From assembly GCA_026196445.1 (NCBI GenBank), contig JAPHTE010000116.1, positions 1-8,411 on the forward strand: a stretch of 8,411 nt of DNA, written 5' to 3'. Position numbers and translations under genes: made by a program. The notes beneath the pieces are model-generated. The model saw nothing but the letters and a program-made list of their open reading frames with translations. It was not told the origin of the DNA and made no database searches. Below are positions 1-6,247 of the stretch, piece by piece; the stretch's first letter is position 1; each line of letters starts with the position of its first letter. The DNA is from Lysobacterales bacterium (GTDB lineage Bacteria; Pseudomonadota; Gammaproteobacteria; Xanthomonadales; SZUA-36).

Positions 1-461
1 AAGCCGGCCAGCTCATCGTTATCGGTAAACATCAACTCGGTGACCGCAACCACGTCATTTTCATTGATGACGGGTACGATACCTGCCTTCAACAACGCCT
101 CGATGCAGCCACGCATGTTCAGGTAATGGCGGCGGGTCTGGAAGTCGCTCTTGGTGGCCAGCACCTGGGCGACCGTCAGCCCCTTTTTTTCGAACAGGGC
201 ACGATAGGTTTCCATCAGGCGAACCTGTCCGGTGGCGGCCATGACCTGTTTGCGGGACACCGGGTCGGTCAAACGTTGCAGGCCGGTGGCTTTGGCTCTG
301 CCAGCAGCCACGGCGCCCGATGAAACCAGCAGCACCTGCCAGCCTTCTGCCAGCAGGTCCGCGAGTTGTTCCACCAGGCTGGCCAGCGTGTCCCGGTTCA
401 GTGTTCCTTGCGCATCACACAGGACCTGGCTGCCAACCTTGACGACGATGCGACCACCCAT
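1..461 (-). CDS. proB: Glutamate 5-kinase, N-terminal part (cut by window edge)
   Basis: The gene encodes the cytosolic enzyme that phosphorylates L-glutamate with ATP, the first committed step of proline synthesis. The 153 visible codons start with the amino-acid-kinase strand IVVKVGSQVL (residues 5-14). They continue through VSSGAVAAG (46-54), VPVINENDVV (129-138) and FTDNDELAG (145-153), which form the ATP and glutamate site in this family. Full-length relatives are about 370 residues, so a little over half, including any C-terminal PUA domain, lies outside. I chose ATG at 461 because GGAA sits about 7 bases upstream. An in-frame GTG at 479, touching the TAA of the upstream peptidase gene, would add six residues and cannot be excluded. 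The gap to that peptidase gene is 18 bases or zero, so the two are very likely co-transcribed. The identification is firm and only the start is uncertain. Confidence 0.96.
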   Translation of the reverse strand, partial: MGGRIVVKVGSQVLCDAQGTLNRDTLASLVEQLADLLAEGWQVLLVSSGAVAAGRAKATGLQRLTDPVSRKQVMAATGQVRLMETYRALFEKKGLTVAQVLATKSDFQTRRHYLNMRGCIEALLKAGIVPVINENDVVAVTELMFTDNDELAG

Positions 462-479
462 CGTGGTTTCCGTGGGCAC

Positions 480-2165
480 TTACAGGCCCAGCACTTCCTT
501 GCCCTGTTGGTAAACGATATCCACAGGGATGTTGAGGGCGGTCAACCGGTCCAAATCGGCTTGCAGCTGCGCACCAACATTACCCTTCTCGGCGACAAAG
601 GCTGCGACCGCGTCGTAGTCACCGTCGCCCTGCATCACCAGTATGTCATGGCTCAGGTCCTTGATAGCCTGTTCGAACTCGGTGACATTGACGCGGTAGG
701 CGCCGGTTTCCGGATCACGTGAAAACGCACCGGCATCAGAGAAATAGTTGAAACGGATCATGTTGGCGCGGCCATGGGCGCTGCTGGCGCCGAAACGCAC
801 CGAGCGGAAAATGCCGGCCAGGAAGGTGACGTAGTTGTCCATCAGTTCACCTTCGGTGATTTCACCCATCTCGCGCAATTTCTGGACCATGTAGAGCCCG
901 AGAATGTCGGCCTTGCCCTCTTCGAGTGCCGAGGAGTGTTCCTTCAGGGCCTGGCGCACCGTACCTGAACCGTCCAGCGTGGTCTTGATACCAAGGCCAT
1001 GGGCGACCTCGTGGAACATCGTGTTGCCAAAGAAGGCGTCGAAGGTGATGTGTCGGCGTTGGTCCTTGGCGATCAATTCATCGGCGATCGGTATCAGGAT
1101 CTGGTTAAACTTGGCCAGCATGGCGTTTTTGAGTTGCAGCCGGCGTGTACCCTTGGCCAGTTGAACCTCTTCGTCATTCGGCAGGTTGATGGCGATGGTC
1201 TTGGAGCCGGAGTTGCAGTCACCGGCGCAATAAGCCACGTCATAGGCGTTCAGGTCGGCGTCGGAGCCCGGCATCTCGGCCTTGTAGGCTTCGTCCACCG
1301 GCAGGCCCTTTTGCAACTCGGGCATGTACTTGGCAAAACGCGCAAGACGTTCGCTCCAGGCCTGGTCCTTGATCAATACAAAAGTCTCGAAGGCGGCGCG
1401 ATAACCAAACAGGGCATCCTGGTAAGTTTCAACCGGTCCGATGACCAGCTCCACCGGGTTATTCTTCATGTCCATCCAGGCCATGTCAGAAGCCTGGTAG
1501 TCGTCGGTTTTCATGGCCTCGGCCCGCAATTTCAGGTAAGCCGCGAACTCCGGGTCCTCGGCCAATTCCGAGGCTTGCACCAGCAAGTCGGCGATCCCGG
1601 CGATCTGTGTCTCGAAGGCTTCAGAATAGGGCACCAGCATCAAGTCACCGTTGCTGTCCCTTTTCACAATTGAATACAAACCGTCTTTGCCCTCCTGCTG
1701 CCAGGACTGGAACTCCTCCTTGCTCATGTCTTCGGGGTAAAAACGGGCGCCAGGTGGGCGGGGACCATAACTCTCGATAAATGGTTGGTCGGCCGCGAGA
1801 CGGTCCCAGGGGCCGTAGTTGTAAATGGCAAAGCGCCGTGCTTTAGGATCCTCGATGCTGTTGAGAAGTTCGTCCCGGTCACCCCAGACCTGCTGCCAGA
1901 AGATGTCGTCGGTGATTTTGCCCGCTTCGATCAGGAGCCCGATCATCTGTCTCTGCTTGTCACTCAGGTGACTCAGATCGGTGGTTAAACGCACGTCGGC
2001 GTAAATATCAAAACGGGGATTTTCAGTCGCCGCAGTGGCAGCCGCACCTACAACGCTTGCCGGTGTTTGTTCGGCGGGTTCAACGGCTGCAGTCTGAGTG
2101 TCTTTTTCACAGGCCGAAAGCAGGCCTGCCAACAGGAATACAGTGATAATGATCTTGGTTCTCAT
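480..2165 (-). CDS. M49-family (dipeptidyl-peptidase III-like) zinc metallopeptidase, predicted lipoprotein
   Basis: This is a 561-residue predicted periplasmic peptidase. The N-terminus has a positive start, a hydrophobic stretch and a lipobox ending LLSAC, with the acylated Cys at 19, so it should be a lipoprotein. A low-complexity Ala/Glu/Thr linker follows to about residue 48. The zinc site is HEVAHG (385-390: His385, catalytic Glu386, His389) with a downstream EEGKAD (415-420) that matches the M49 EExRAE motif and would supply the third ligand. AINLPNDEEV (325-334) resembles the AFNLPNDE block I recall from the DPP III/Nudix-linked branch of M49. Two close cysteines (313, 317) could form a disulfide. 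The family removes dipeptides from short peptides, but the substrate here is unknown. GGTAAG lies 8 bases before the ATG. It is the first gene of a probable two-gene transcript with proB. Confidence 0.85.
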   Translation of the reverse strand: MRTKIIITVFLLAGLLSACEKDTQTAAVEPAEQTPASVVGAAATAATENPRFDIYADVRLTTDLSHLSDKQRQMIGLLIEAGKITDDIFWQQVWGDRDELLNSIEDPKARRFAIYNYGPWDRLAADQPFIESYGPRPPGARFYPEDMSKEEFQSWQQEGKDGLYSIVKRDSNGDLMLVPYSEAFETQIAGIADLLVQASELAEDPEFAAYLKLRAEAMKTDDYQASDMAWMDMKNNPVELVIGPVETYQDALFGYRAAFETFVLIKDQAWSERLARFAKYMPELQKGLPVDEAYKAEMPGSDADLNAYDVAYCAGDCNSGSKTIAINLPNDEEVQLAKGTRRLQLKNAMLAKFNQILIPIADELIAKDQRRHITFDAFFGNTMFHEVAHGLGIKTTLDGSGTVRQALKEHSSALEEGKADILGLYMVQKLREMGEITEGELMDNYVTFLAGIFRSVRFGASSAHGRANMIRFNYFSDAGAFSRDPETGAYRVNVTEFEQAIKDLSHDILVMQGDGDYDAVAAFVAEKGNVGAQLQADLDRLTALNIPVDIVYQQGKEVLGL

Positions 2166-2198
2166 GGGTACATCTTACCGCGTGGAAATGGGGCCAAC

Positions 2199-2207
2199 AC
2201 TATACCA
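2199..2207 (-). promoter_or_regulatory. Candidate extended -10 promoter for the peptidase-proB transcript
   Basis: On the minus strand the sequence reads TGGTATAGT, an extended -10 (TGn followed by TATAGT, five of six consensus bases). No convincing -35 hexamer is found 16-18 bases upstream, which fits an extended -10 or activator-dependent promoter. The start of transcription would fall near 2192, leaving a leader of about 27 bases that contains the ribosome site GGTAAG. A tandem repeat begins just upstream and covers the -35 region. Confidence 0.4.
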
Positions 2208-2247
2208 AATTGCAGGAGGTAGTAGCTTTCCAAGTTGCAGGAGGCAG
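2205..2247. repeat. Imperfect tandem repeat, two 18-base copies with a 25-base period
   Basis: The copies at 2205-2222 and 2230-2247 share the form CCAARTTGCAGGAGGYAG and match at 16 of 18 positions. The repeat lies in the divergent intergenic region and covers the -35 zone of the candidate minus-strand promoter, as a pair of regulator sites could. Both copies contain AGGAGG on the plus strand, but no start codon or reading frame follows at a suitable distance, so these are not ribosome sites. The function is unknown. Confidence 0.6.
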
Positions 2248-2304
2248 CAAAGCCGGCCCTTCCCGCAGGGGCTACCACAACCTCTGTAAGCAGCCAACCA
2301 GTTC

Positions 2305-2325
2305 CCGGCCATTGACCTTGGCCGG
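2305..2325. repeat. Perfect 7-base inverted repeat in the divergent intergenic region
   Basis: CCGGCCA (2305-2311) and TGGCCGG (2319-2325) are perfectly complementary around a 7-base spacer. No run of T longer than three follows on either strand, so a terminator is unlikely. It lies about 45 bases upstream of the TATAAT box of the plus-strand operon, where it could be a regulator-binding dyad or a remnant of a short palindromic element. Confidence 0.5.
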
Positions 2326-2367
2326 TTTGAACCTCACCTATTAATAGCTGGATACCCAATCAGCGTT

Positions 2368-2373
2368 TATAAT
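2368..2373 (+). promoter_or_regulatory. Candidate -10 box of the fmdB-aspS operon promoter
   Basis: A perfect TATAAT sits 45 bases before the GTG start of the zinc-ribbon gene. The start of transcription would fall near 2380, giving a leader of about 40 bases. The hexamer 17 bases upstream (TAGCTG) is a poor -35, so the promoter may be weak or need an activator. I saw no better candidate between 2330 and 2418. Confidence 0.5.
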
Positions 2374-2418
2374 TGCCGACCCCGTGCTTGCCACCGGGTT
2401 GAAACAGGAGATCGATCC

Positions 2419-2745
2419 GTGCCGATATATGAGTACCGTTGCGAGTCATGCTCGTTTGAATTGGAAAAGCTGCAAAAAATCAGCGATGAGAAGCTGGTCG
2501 ACTGCCCGCAGTGCCGGCAACCCGCGTTGAAACGGCTGGTTTCTGCCGCTGCATTCCGGTTGAAGGGCAGTGGCTGGTATGAAACCGACTTCAAGAAAGA
2601 CAACAAGCGAAACCTGGCGGAGGCACCCGGCAAAGATGCGGCAGACACCAAGCCTGCCGCAAAGGGCGACAGTAAGACCGGTGCGCCGGCCGAGACTGCC
2701 AAGACCGAATCAAAACCTGCGGCCAAGCCCACAGCAACCCCCTGA
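2419..2745 (+). CDS. FmdB-family small zinc-ribbon protein
   Basis: The 108-residue protein begins with the family signature PIYEYRC and has two CxxC pairs, Cys8/Cys11 and Cys29/Cys32, which should bind one zinc in a zinc ribbon. The ribbon domain covers about residues 1-45. A GSGWY segment follows at about residue 50, and from about residue 70 the chain is a low-complexity Lys/Ala/Pro/Thr tail that is probably disordered. The family takes its name from FmdB, proposed as a regulator of formamidase genes, but its true role is not settled. Members often lie directly before aspS in gammaproteobacteria, as here with a 15-base gap. The start is GTG, supported by ACAGGAG 8 bases upstream and by the conserved N-terminus. 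It is the first gene of the aspS operon. Confidence 0.92.
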   Translation: MPIYEYRCESCSFELEKLQKISDEKLVDCPQCRQPALKRLVSAAAFRLKGSGWYETDFKKDNKRNLAEAPGKDAADTKPAAKGDSKTGAPAETAKTESKPAAKPTATP

Positions 2746-2760
2746 ACAAGGAAGCAGATC

Positions 2761-4527
2761 ATGCGTAGCCATTTATGCGGCGAAGTCAACGAAACTCTGG
2801 ACGGACAATCGGTCACCTTATGTGGCTGGGTGGCCCGGCGCCGTGACCTCGGAGGCTTGATCTTTTTGAGCCTGAGGGATCACGCCGGCATCATCCAGGT
2901 CGTCATCGAACCCGACAGCCCGGCCTTTGCTGATGCAGAACGTCTGCGCAACGAGTACTGCGTGCGGCTGCAAGGCACCGTACGCATGCGGCCCGAGAGC
3001 CAGTGGAATGAATCGATGCCGACCGGCAAGGTCGAGTTGGTCGCCGAAGCAGTTGAGTTGTTGAATGCCTCCGCGCCGATTCCGTTGCTGATGACCGACG
3101 AGGACGGCGAAGAGGTTCGTTTGCGCTACCGATACCTGGACCTGCGTCGCTCGCGCATGCAGCACAATATGCGCATCCGCGCGAAGCTCAACCAGGCCAT
3201 CCACAAGCACCTGGATAACAATGGCTTTTCAGAATTCGAAACTCCCATCCTGACCAAGGCGACGCCGGAAGGTGCGCGTGATTACCTGGTGCCGAGCCGG
3301 GTGCACGCCGGGAAGTTTTTTGCCCTGCCGCAATCGCCACAGCTGTTCAAGCAGTTGCTGATGATGGCCGGCATGGATCGTTATTACCAGATCGCACGCT
3401 GTTTCCGCGACGAGGATTTGCGCGCTGACCGCCAGCCGGAATTCACGCAGCTGGACATGGAGTTGTCTTTCGTAGATGAAAGCGGTGTTCAGGACGCTGC
3501 CGAGAGACTGGTACGGGCGGTTTTCAGGGACGTGCTGGACGTGGAGTTGCCGGATCCGTTCCCGCGTATGAGCTGGCAGGAGGCGATGGAAACTTACGGT
3601 TCAGACAAGCCCGACCTGCGTTATCCGATGCGCTTGCACAGCGTGGACGAACACGTCAAGCACCTCGAGTTCCGGGTCTTTTCCGGGCCGGCGAACGACG
3701 AAGGGCAAAGAGTGGCGGCACTGCGGGTGCCAGGTGGTGCTGCGTTGTCACGCAAGCAGATCGATACCTACACGGATTATGTCAAGCGCTACGGCGCCAG
3801 GGGACTGGCCTGGATTAAAGTCAACGATACCGCTGCTGGTATCGCCGGGCTGCAGTCGCCGGTCGCCAAGTTCCTCGACGAAGAGGCATGGAGCGGTATT
3901 GCCGCCCTGACCGGTGTCGAGGACGGCGACCTGCTGTTCTTCGGCGGCGGCGAGTGGCTGGAAACCAGCAACTTCATGGGCCAGTTGCTGGTGCGTTGCG
4001 GCGCCGACCTCGAGTTGGCCAACGAGGGCTGGCAGCCGTTATGGGTCACTGATTTCCCGATGTTCGAATGGGACGAGGACAACAGCCGTTTCATGGCCAT
4101 GCACCACCCCTTCACCGCGCCGCAATCGGATTCGGCAGAGGCATTGAAAGCCGACCCGGCGGGTGCGCTGTCAAAGGGTTACGACGTCGTGCTCAACGGT
4201 GCCGAGATCGGTGGTGGCTCGGTGCGTATCCACAAACCCGAGATGCAGGAAGCGGTATTCAAGTTGCTGGGCATCAGCGATGAAGAGGCGCAGGCCAAGT
4301 TCGGCTTTTTGCTAGAAGCCCTGAAATACGGCTGTCCGCCGCACGGTGGTATCGCGTTCGGGCTCGACCGCGTTGCCGCACTGATGGCGGGTGAGCCGTC
4401 GATCCGCGACGTGATCGCGTTCCCCAAGACCACCACCGCGCAATGCCCGTTGACCGATGCGCCTTCCGCCATTTCCCCCGCCCAGCTGGATGAGTTGCAT
4501 ATCAGCGTTAAAACCAGGGTTGAATGA
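2761..4527 (+). CDS. aspS: Aspartyl-tRNA synthetase, bacterial type
   Basis: The enzyme is a cytosolic class IIb synthetase that activates aspartate with ATP and loads it on tRNA-Asp. At 588 residues it is full length (E. coli about 590). An N-terminal OB-fold anticodon domain (about 1-105, with WVARRRDLGG at 23-32) is followed by class II motif 1 around NGFSEFETPIL (154-164). Motif 2 is at 215-230 (FRDEDLRADRQPEFTQ), the bacterial GAD insertion spans roughly 280-415, and motif 3 includes GLDR (534-537). SQQ-type flipping-loop residues are not obvious, but ATPEGARDYLVPSR (167-180) is canonical. Leu30 corresponds to the Leu of the discriminating E. coli enzyme rather than the His reported for the non-discriminating Pseudomonas form. 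GGAAG lies about 8 bases before the ATG. The stop overlaps the start of the permease gene (ATGA). Confidence 0.99.
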   Translation: MRSHLCGEVNETLDGQSVTLCGWVARRRDLGGLIFLSLRDHAGIIQVVIEPDSPAFADAERLRNEYCVRLQGTVRMRPESQWNESMPTGKVELVAEAVELLNASAPIPLLMTDEDGEEVRLRYRYLDLRRSRMQHNMRIRAKLNQAIHKHLDNNGFSEFETPILTKATPEGARDYLVPSRVHAGKFFALPQSPQLFKQLLMMAGMDRYYQIARCFRDEDLRADRQPEFTQLDMELSFVDESGVQDAAERLVRAVFRDVLDVELPDPFPRMSWQEAMETYGSDKPDLRYPMRLHSVDEHVKHLEFRVFSGPANDEGQRVAALRVPGGAALSRKQIDTYTDYVKRYGARGLAWIKVNDTAAGIAGLQSPVAKFLDEEAWSGIAALTGVEDGDLLFFGGGEWLETSNFMGQLLVRCGADLELANEGWQPLWVTDFPMFEWDEDNSRFMAMHHPFTAPQSDSAEALKADPAGALSKGYDVVLNGAEIGGGSVRIHKPEMQEAVFKLLGISDEEAQAKFGFLLEALKYGCPPHGGIAFGLDRVAALMAGEPSIRDVIAFPKTTTAQCPLTDAPSAISPAQLDELHISVKTRVE

Positions 4528-5450
4528 CGCAGCCGGCTGACCAGGCACTGGACCGCGGTGGTATTGCCGCCGCGCTGGCAGCATTCATTTTCTGGGGCCT
4601 GGTACCCATCTACTACAAGGGCCTGCAAACGGTCGGTGCCTGGGAGGTGCTGGCGCACCGAATCATCTGGTCTGTACCGGTGTTGCTGGTTTTCCTGGCC
4701 ATACGCGACGGAGGCAAGACCTGGCAACGGCTGCGCCTGCCGCTTGGCAGTATCGCCTGGTTGATGCTTTCCGGCCTGGTACTGGCCCTGAACTGGCTGG
4801 TTTTTGTCTGGGCAGTGGCCAACGACCGGGTACTCGATACCAGCCTGGGTTATTTTGGCACCCCCCTGGTCAACGTGTTCCTGGGTTTTGTCTTCCTCAA
4901 GGAAAGCTTGACCCGTTACCAGGTCATCGCTGTCACGGTGGCAGCTGCGGGTACGGTTTACCTGGCCTGGTTCCTGGGCAAACCACCCTGGATCGCCATG
5001 ACACTGGCGGTTTCCTTCGGTTGTTACGGCTTGTTGCGCAAACGCCTGGACGTGGGACCGATGCTGGGCCTGTTGTGGGAGACGATGCTGATTTTTCTGC
5101 CTGCTTTGATTTTCCTGTTCTGGCTGACGTCACGCTCGGCGCAGAATTTTCTGCAGGGCGCAATCGGTATCGACCTGTTGCTGGTAGGCTCCAGCCTGGT
5201 CACGGTATTGCCGTTGATCTGGTTCAACGTGGCGGCCAAGAAGCTGCCGTTGAGCATTCTCGGTTTTTTCCAGTACATCGCACCCAGCATGAGTTTCCTG
5301 CTGGCGGTCTTCCTTTACGACGAGCGCTTCACACAGGGCCATGCCGTTGCATTTGCCTGTATATGGCTGGCCCTGGTGCTGGTTTCCATCGAGCCATTCA
5401 GGCGCGCCCGGAGACGGTTGCGGGCATCCAGGCAGGGTATTCCCTCGTGA
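4524..5450 (+). CDS. rarD: RarD-type EamA/DMT-superfamily permease
   Basis: The 308-residue protein has about ten hydrophobic helices (roughly 13-31, 42-60, 75-97, 105-125, 131-150, 154-171, 180-200, 213-235, 242-265 and 271-290). It ends in an Arg-rich cytoplasmic tail. The first helix with FWGLVPIYYK (23-32) and the following VLAHRIIWS (42-50) are characteristic of the RarD branch of the EamA family. NWLVFVWAVAN (90-100) and FFQYIAPS (248-255) are also typical. RarD proteins sit in the inner membrane and are presumed to move small metabolites. No substrate is established, and the chloramphenicol-sensitivity link of the name giver should not be taken as function here. Translation probably couples to aspS through a 4-base ATGA overlap, and its own TGA overlaps the next gene. 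The family call is firm and the exact ortholog less so. Confidence 0.93.
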   Translation: MTQPADQALDRGGIAAALAAFIFWGLVPIYYKGLQTVGAWEVLAHRIIWSVPVLLVFLAIRDGGKTWQRLRLPLGSIAWLMLSGLVLALNWLVFVWAVANDRVLDTSLGYFGTPLVNVFLGFVFLKESLTRYQVIAVTVAAAGTVYLAWFLGKPPWIAMTLAVSFGCYGLLRKRLDVGPMLGLLWETMLIFLPALIFLFWLTSRSAQNFLQGAIGIDLLLVGSSLVTVLPLIWFNVAAKKLPLSILGFFQYIAPSMSFLLAVFLYDERFTQGHAVAFACIWLALVLVSIEPFRRARRRLRASRQGIPS

Positions 5451-6100
5451 AGCCGTCCGCGCGTATCGTACTGGTCCACGGGCTGTGGAACCGCGGCTGG
5501 TCCATGACGGTCATGGCCCGGCGTTTGCGTTCGAAAGGACATAAGGTGGAGGTGTTCAGCTATCCGACACGCAGCAATTGCCTGGATGGCCATGCCGACG
5601 CACTGCACGAATATCTCGGCAAAGTAGAGGCCGAGACACTGCACCTGGTGGGTCACAGTATGGGTGGATTGGTGATCCTGAACATGTTGAGCCGTTATGA
5701 TGACCTGCCGCCGGGCAGGGTGGTACTGATGGGCACGCCGGTAAAGGGCAGCCGGGTGGTCAAACGGCTGGAAAAACTACCCGGCCAGAAGCTGTTGTTC
5801 GGCAAGGCCCGCGAGAACCTGTTGCAGGGTTTTGAACACACGCCCAGGGGGCACGAAACCGGCATGATCCGTGGCACCCGGGCGCTCGGCCTGGGCCAGA
5901 TTACGGGGCCGCAGGGGGAACCGAACGACGGTACTGTCGCGGTCAGCGAGACTGAACTCGAAGGGCTCAAGGACACGGTCGAAATGGACGTTTCGCATAC
6001 CGAAATGCTGGTCTCGGCCGAGGTCGTCGAGCAGGCCGAGCACTTCCTGTTGCACGGTGAATTTTGCGCCAAACAGCAGGCTACACCCACAACCCGTTAA
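5447..6100 (+). CDS. Alpha/beta-hydrolase fold esterase/lipase-like protein
   Basis: The 217-residue protein opens with the strand ARIVLVHGLW (5-14), whose HG pair shapes the oxyanion hole. It carries the nucleophile elbow GHSMGG (69-74, Ser71). Likely triad partners are Asp161 in NDGTV and His184 in VSHTEM. No signal peptide is visible, so it should act in the cytosol. The small size and MGTPVKGS (95-102) recall PGAP1-like and triacylglycerol-lipase-like hydrolases, but the substrate cannot be read from the sequence. I chose GTG at 5447 because it overlaps the permease stop as GTGA, has AGGCAGGG about 9 bases upstream, and places the first strand at the usual position. A longer open frame reaching back to 5021 only shadows the permease gene. 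The coupling suggests joint expression with rarD, but no functional link is shown. Confidence 0.88.
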   Translation: MKPSARIVLVHGLWNRGWSMTVMARRLRSKGHKVEVFSYPTRSNCLDGHADALHEYLGKVEAETLHLVGHSMGGLVILNMLSRYDDLPPGRVVLMGTPVKGSRVVKRLEKLPGQKLLFGKARENLLQGFEHTPRGHETGMIRGTRALGLGQITGPQGEPNDGTVAVSETELEGLKDTVEMDVSHTEMLVSAEVVEQAEHFLLHGEFCAKQQATPTTR

Positions 6101-6103
6101 AAG

Positions 6104-6161
6104 CCCCGGCGTGTCCGGGGGTGGTCGAAAAGCGCCGTTCAATGCCTTTTTTTGCCCCCGG
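6104..6161 (+). repeat. Overlapping GC-rich inverted repeats after the hydrolase gene
   Basis: CCCCGG (6104-6109) can pair with CCGGGG (6115-6120) over a 5-base loop. The same central arm, as CCGGGGG (6115-6121), can instead pair with CCCCCGG (6155-6161). A third option pairs CGGCG (6107-6111) with CGCCG (6133-6137). The first hairpin starts three bases after the hydrolase stop, but no T run follows it directly. Seven T's occur only at 6147-6153. This may end the aspS operon, but it is not a classic intrinsic terminator. Confidence 0.45.
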
Positions 6162-6176
6162 TTTGGCAGGGTTTCA

Positions 6177-6185
6177 TGATAAAAT
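6177..6185 (+). promoter_or_regulatory. Candidate extended -10 promoter of yebC-ruvCAB
   Basis: TGATAAAAT is an extended -10 (TGn plus TAAAAT, five of six consensus bases) in an AT-rich patch between the hydrolase gene and yebC. No good -35 hexamer is found 16-18 bases upstream. The start of transcription would be near 6192, giving a leader of about 56 bases with a hairpin and the ribosome site GAGG at 6234-6237. A promoter here would separate the yebC-ruv genes from aspS-rarD expression. Confidence 0.4.
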
Positions 6186-6211
6186 TCTACAGATTATGTA
6201 ATTGATGAGGG

Positions 6212-6229
6212 CCTGTTGGTGCTAGCAGG
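6212..6229 (+). promoter_or_regulatory. yebC leader hairpin that also resembles a weak LexA box
   Basis: Bases 6212-6217 pair with 6224-6229 (five Watson-Crick pairs and one G-T) around the loop GGTGCT. The stem ends four bases before the GAGG ribosome site. The same stretch reads CTG, ten bases, CAG (6213-6228), the outer pattern of the LexA operator CTGT-N8-ACAG, but the fourth position of the right arm is G rather than A and the centre is not AT-rich. SOS control is therefore only a possibility. Confidence 0.3.
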
Positions 6230-6247
6230 TTCTGAGGTAAGCGAGTT

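Noticed and set aside
999..1673. 224-codon open frame on the plus strand
   Set aside because: It is antisense to the M49-like peptidase gene, has no recognisable domain, and its composition is what the opposite strand of a GC-rich coding region produces.
2211..2247. Two AGGAGG ribosome-site-like sequences on the plus strand
   Set aside because: No start codon with a sensible reading frame follows within the usual distance. They are part of the tandem repeat.
2162..2359. 65-codon open frame on the minus strand overlapping the peptidase start
   Set aside because: It needs a TTG start without a ribosome site, spans the tandem repeat and dyad, and has no signature. The peptidase has its own ribosome site and promoter candidate downstream.
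2367..2816. 149-codon open frame on the minus strand opposite the FmdB-like gene
   Set aside because: It is antisense to a recognised gene, rich in Ser/Arg as expected for an opposite-strand frame, and crosses the promoter and start of the real operon.
4179..4727. 182-codon open frame on the minus strand across the aspS/rarD junction
   Set aside because: It lies opposite two clear genes and shows no domain or ribosome site.
5021..5446. N-terminal extension of the hydrolase reading frame back to 5021
   Set aside because: It lies wholly inside rarD in another frame and its translation resembles no protein family. The hydrolase homology begins right after the GTG at 5447, which has a ribosome site.
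6101..6153. Classical Rho-independent terminator for the aspS-rarD-hydrolase operon
   Set aside because: The strongest hairpin (6104-6120) is not followed by a T run, and the T7 run at 6147-6153 is not preceded by a stable stem. I list it only as inverted repeats.
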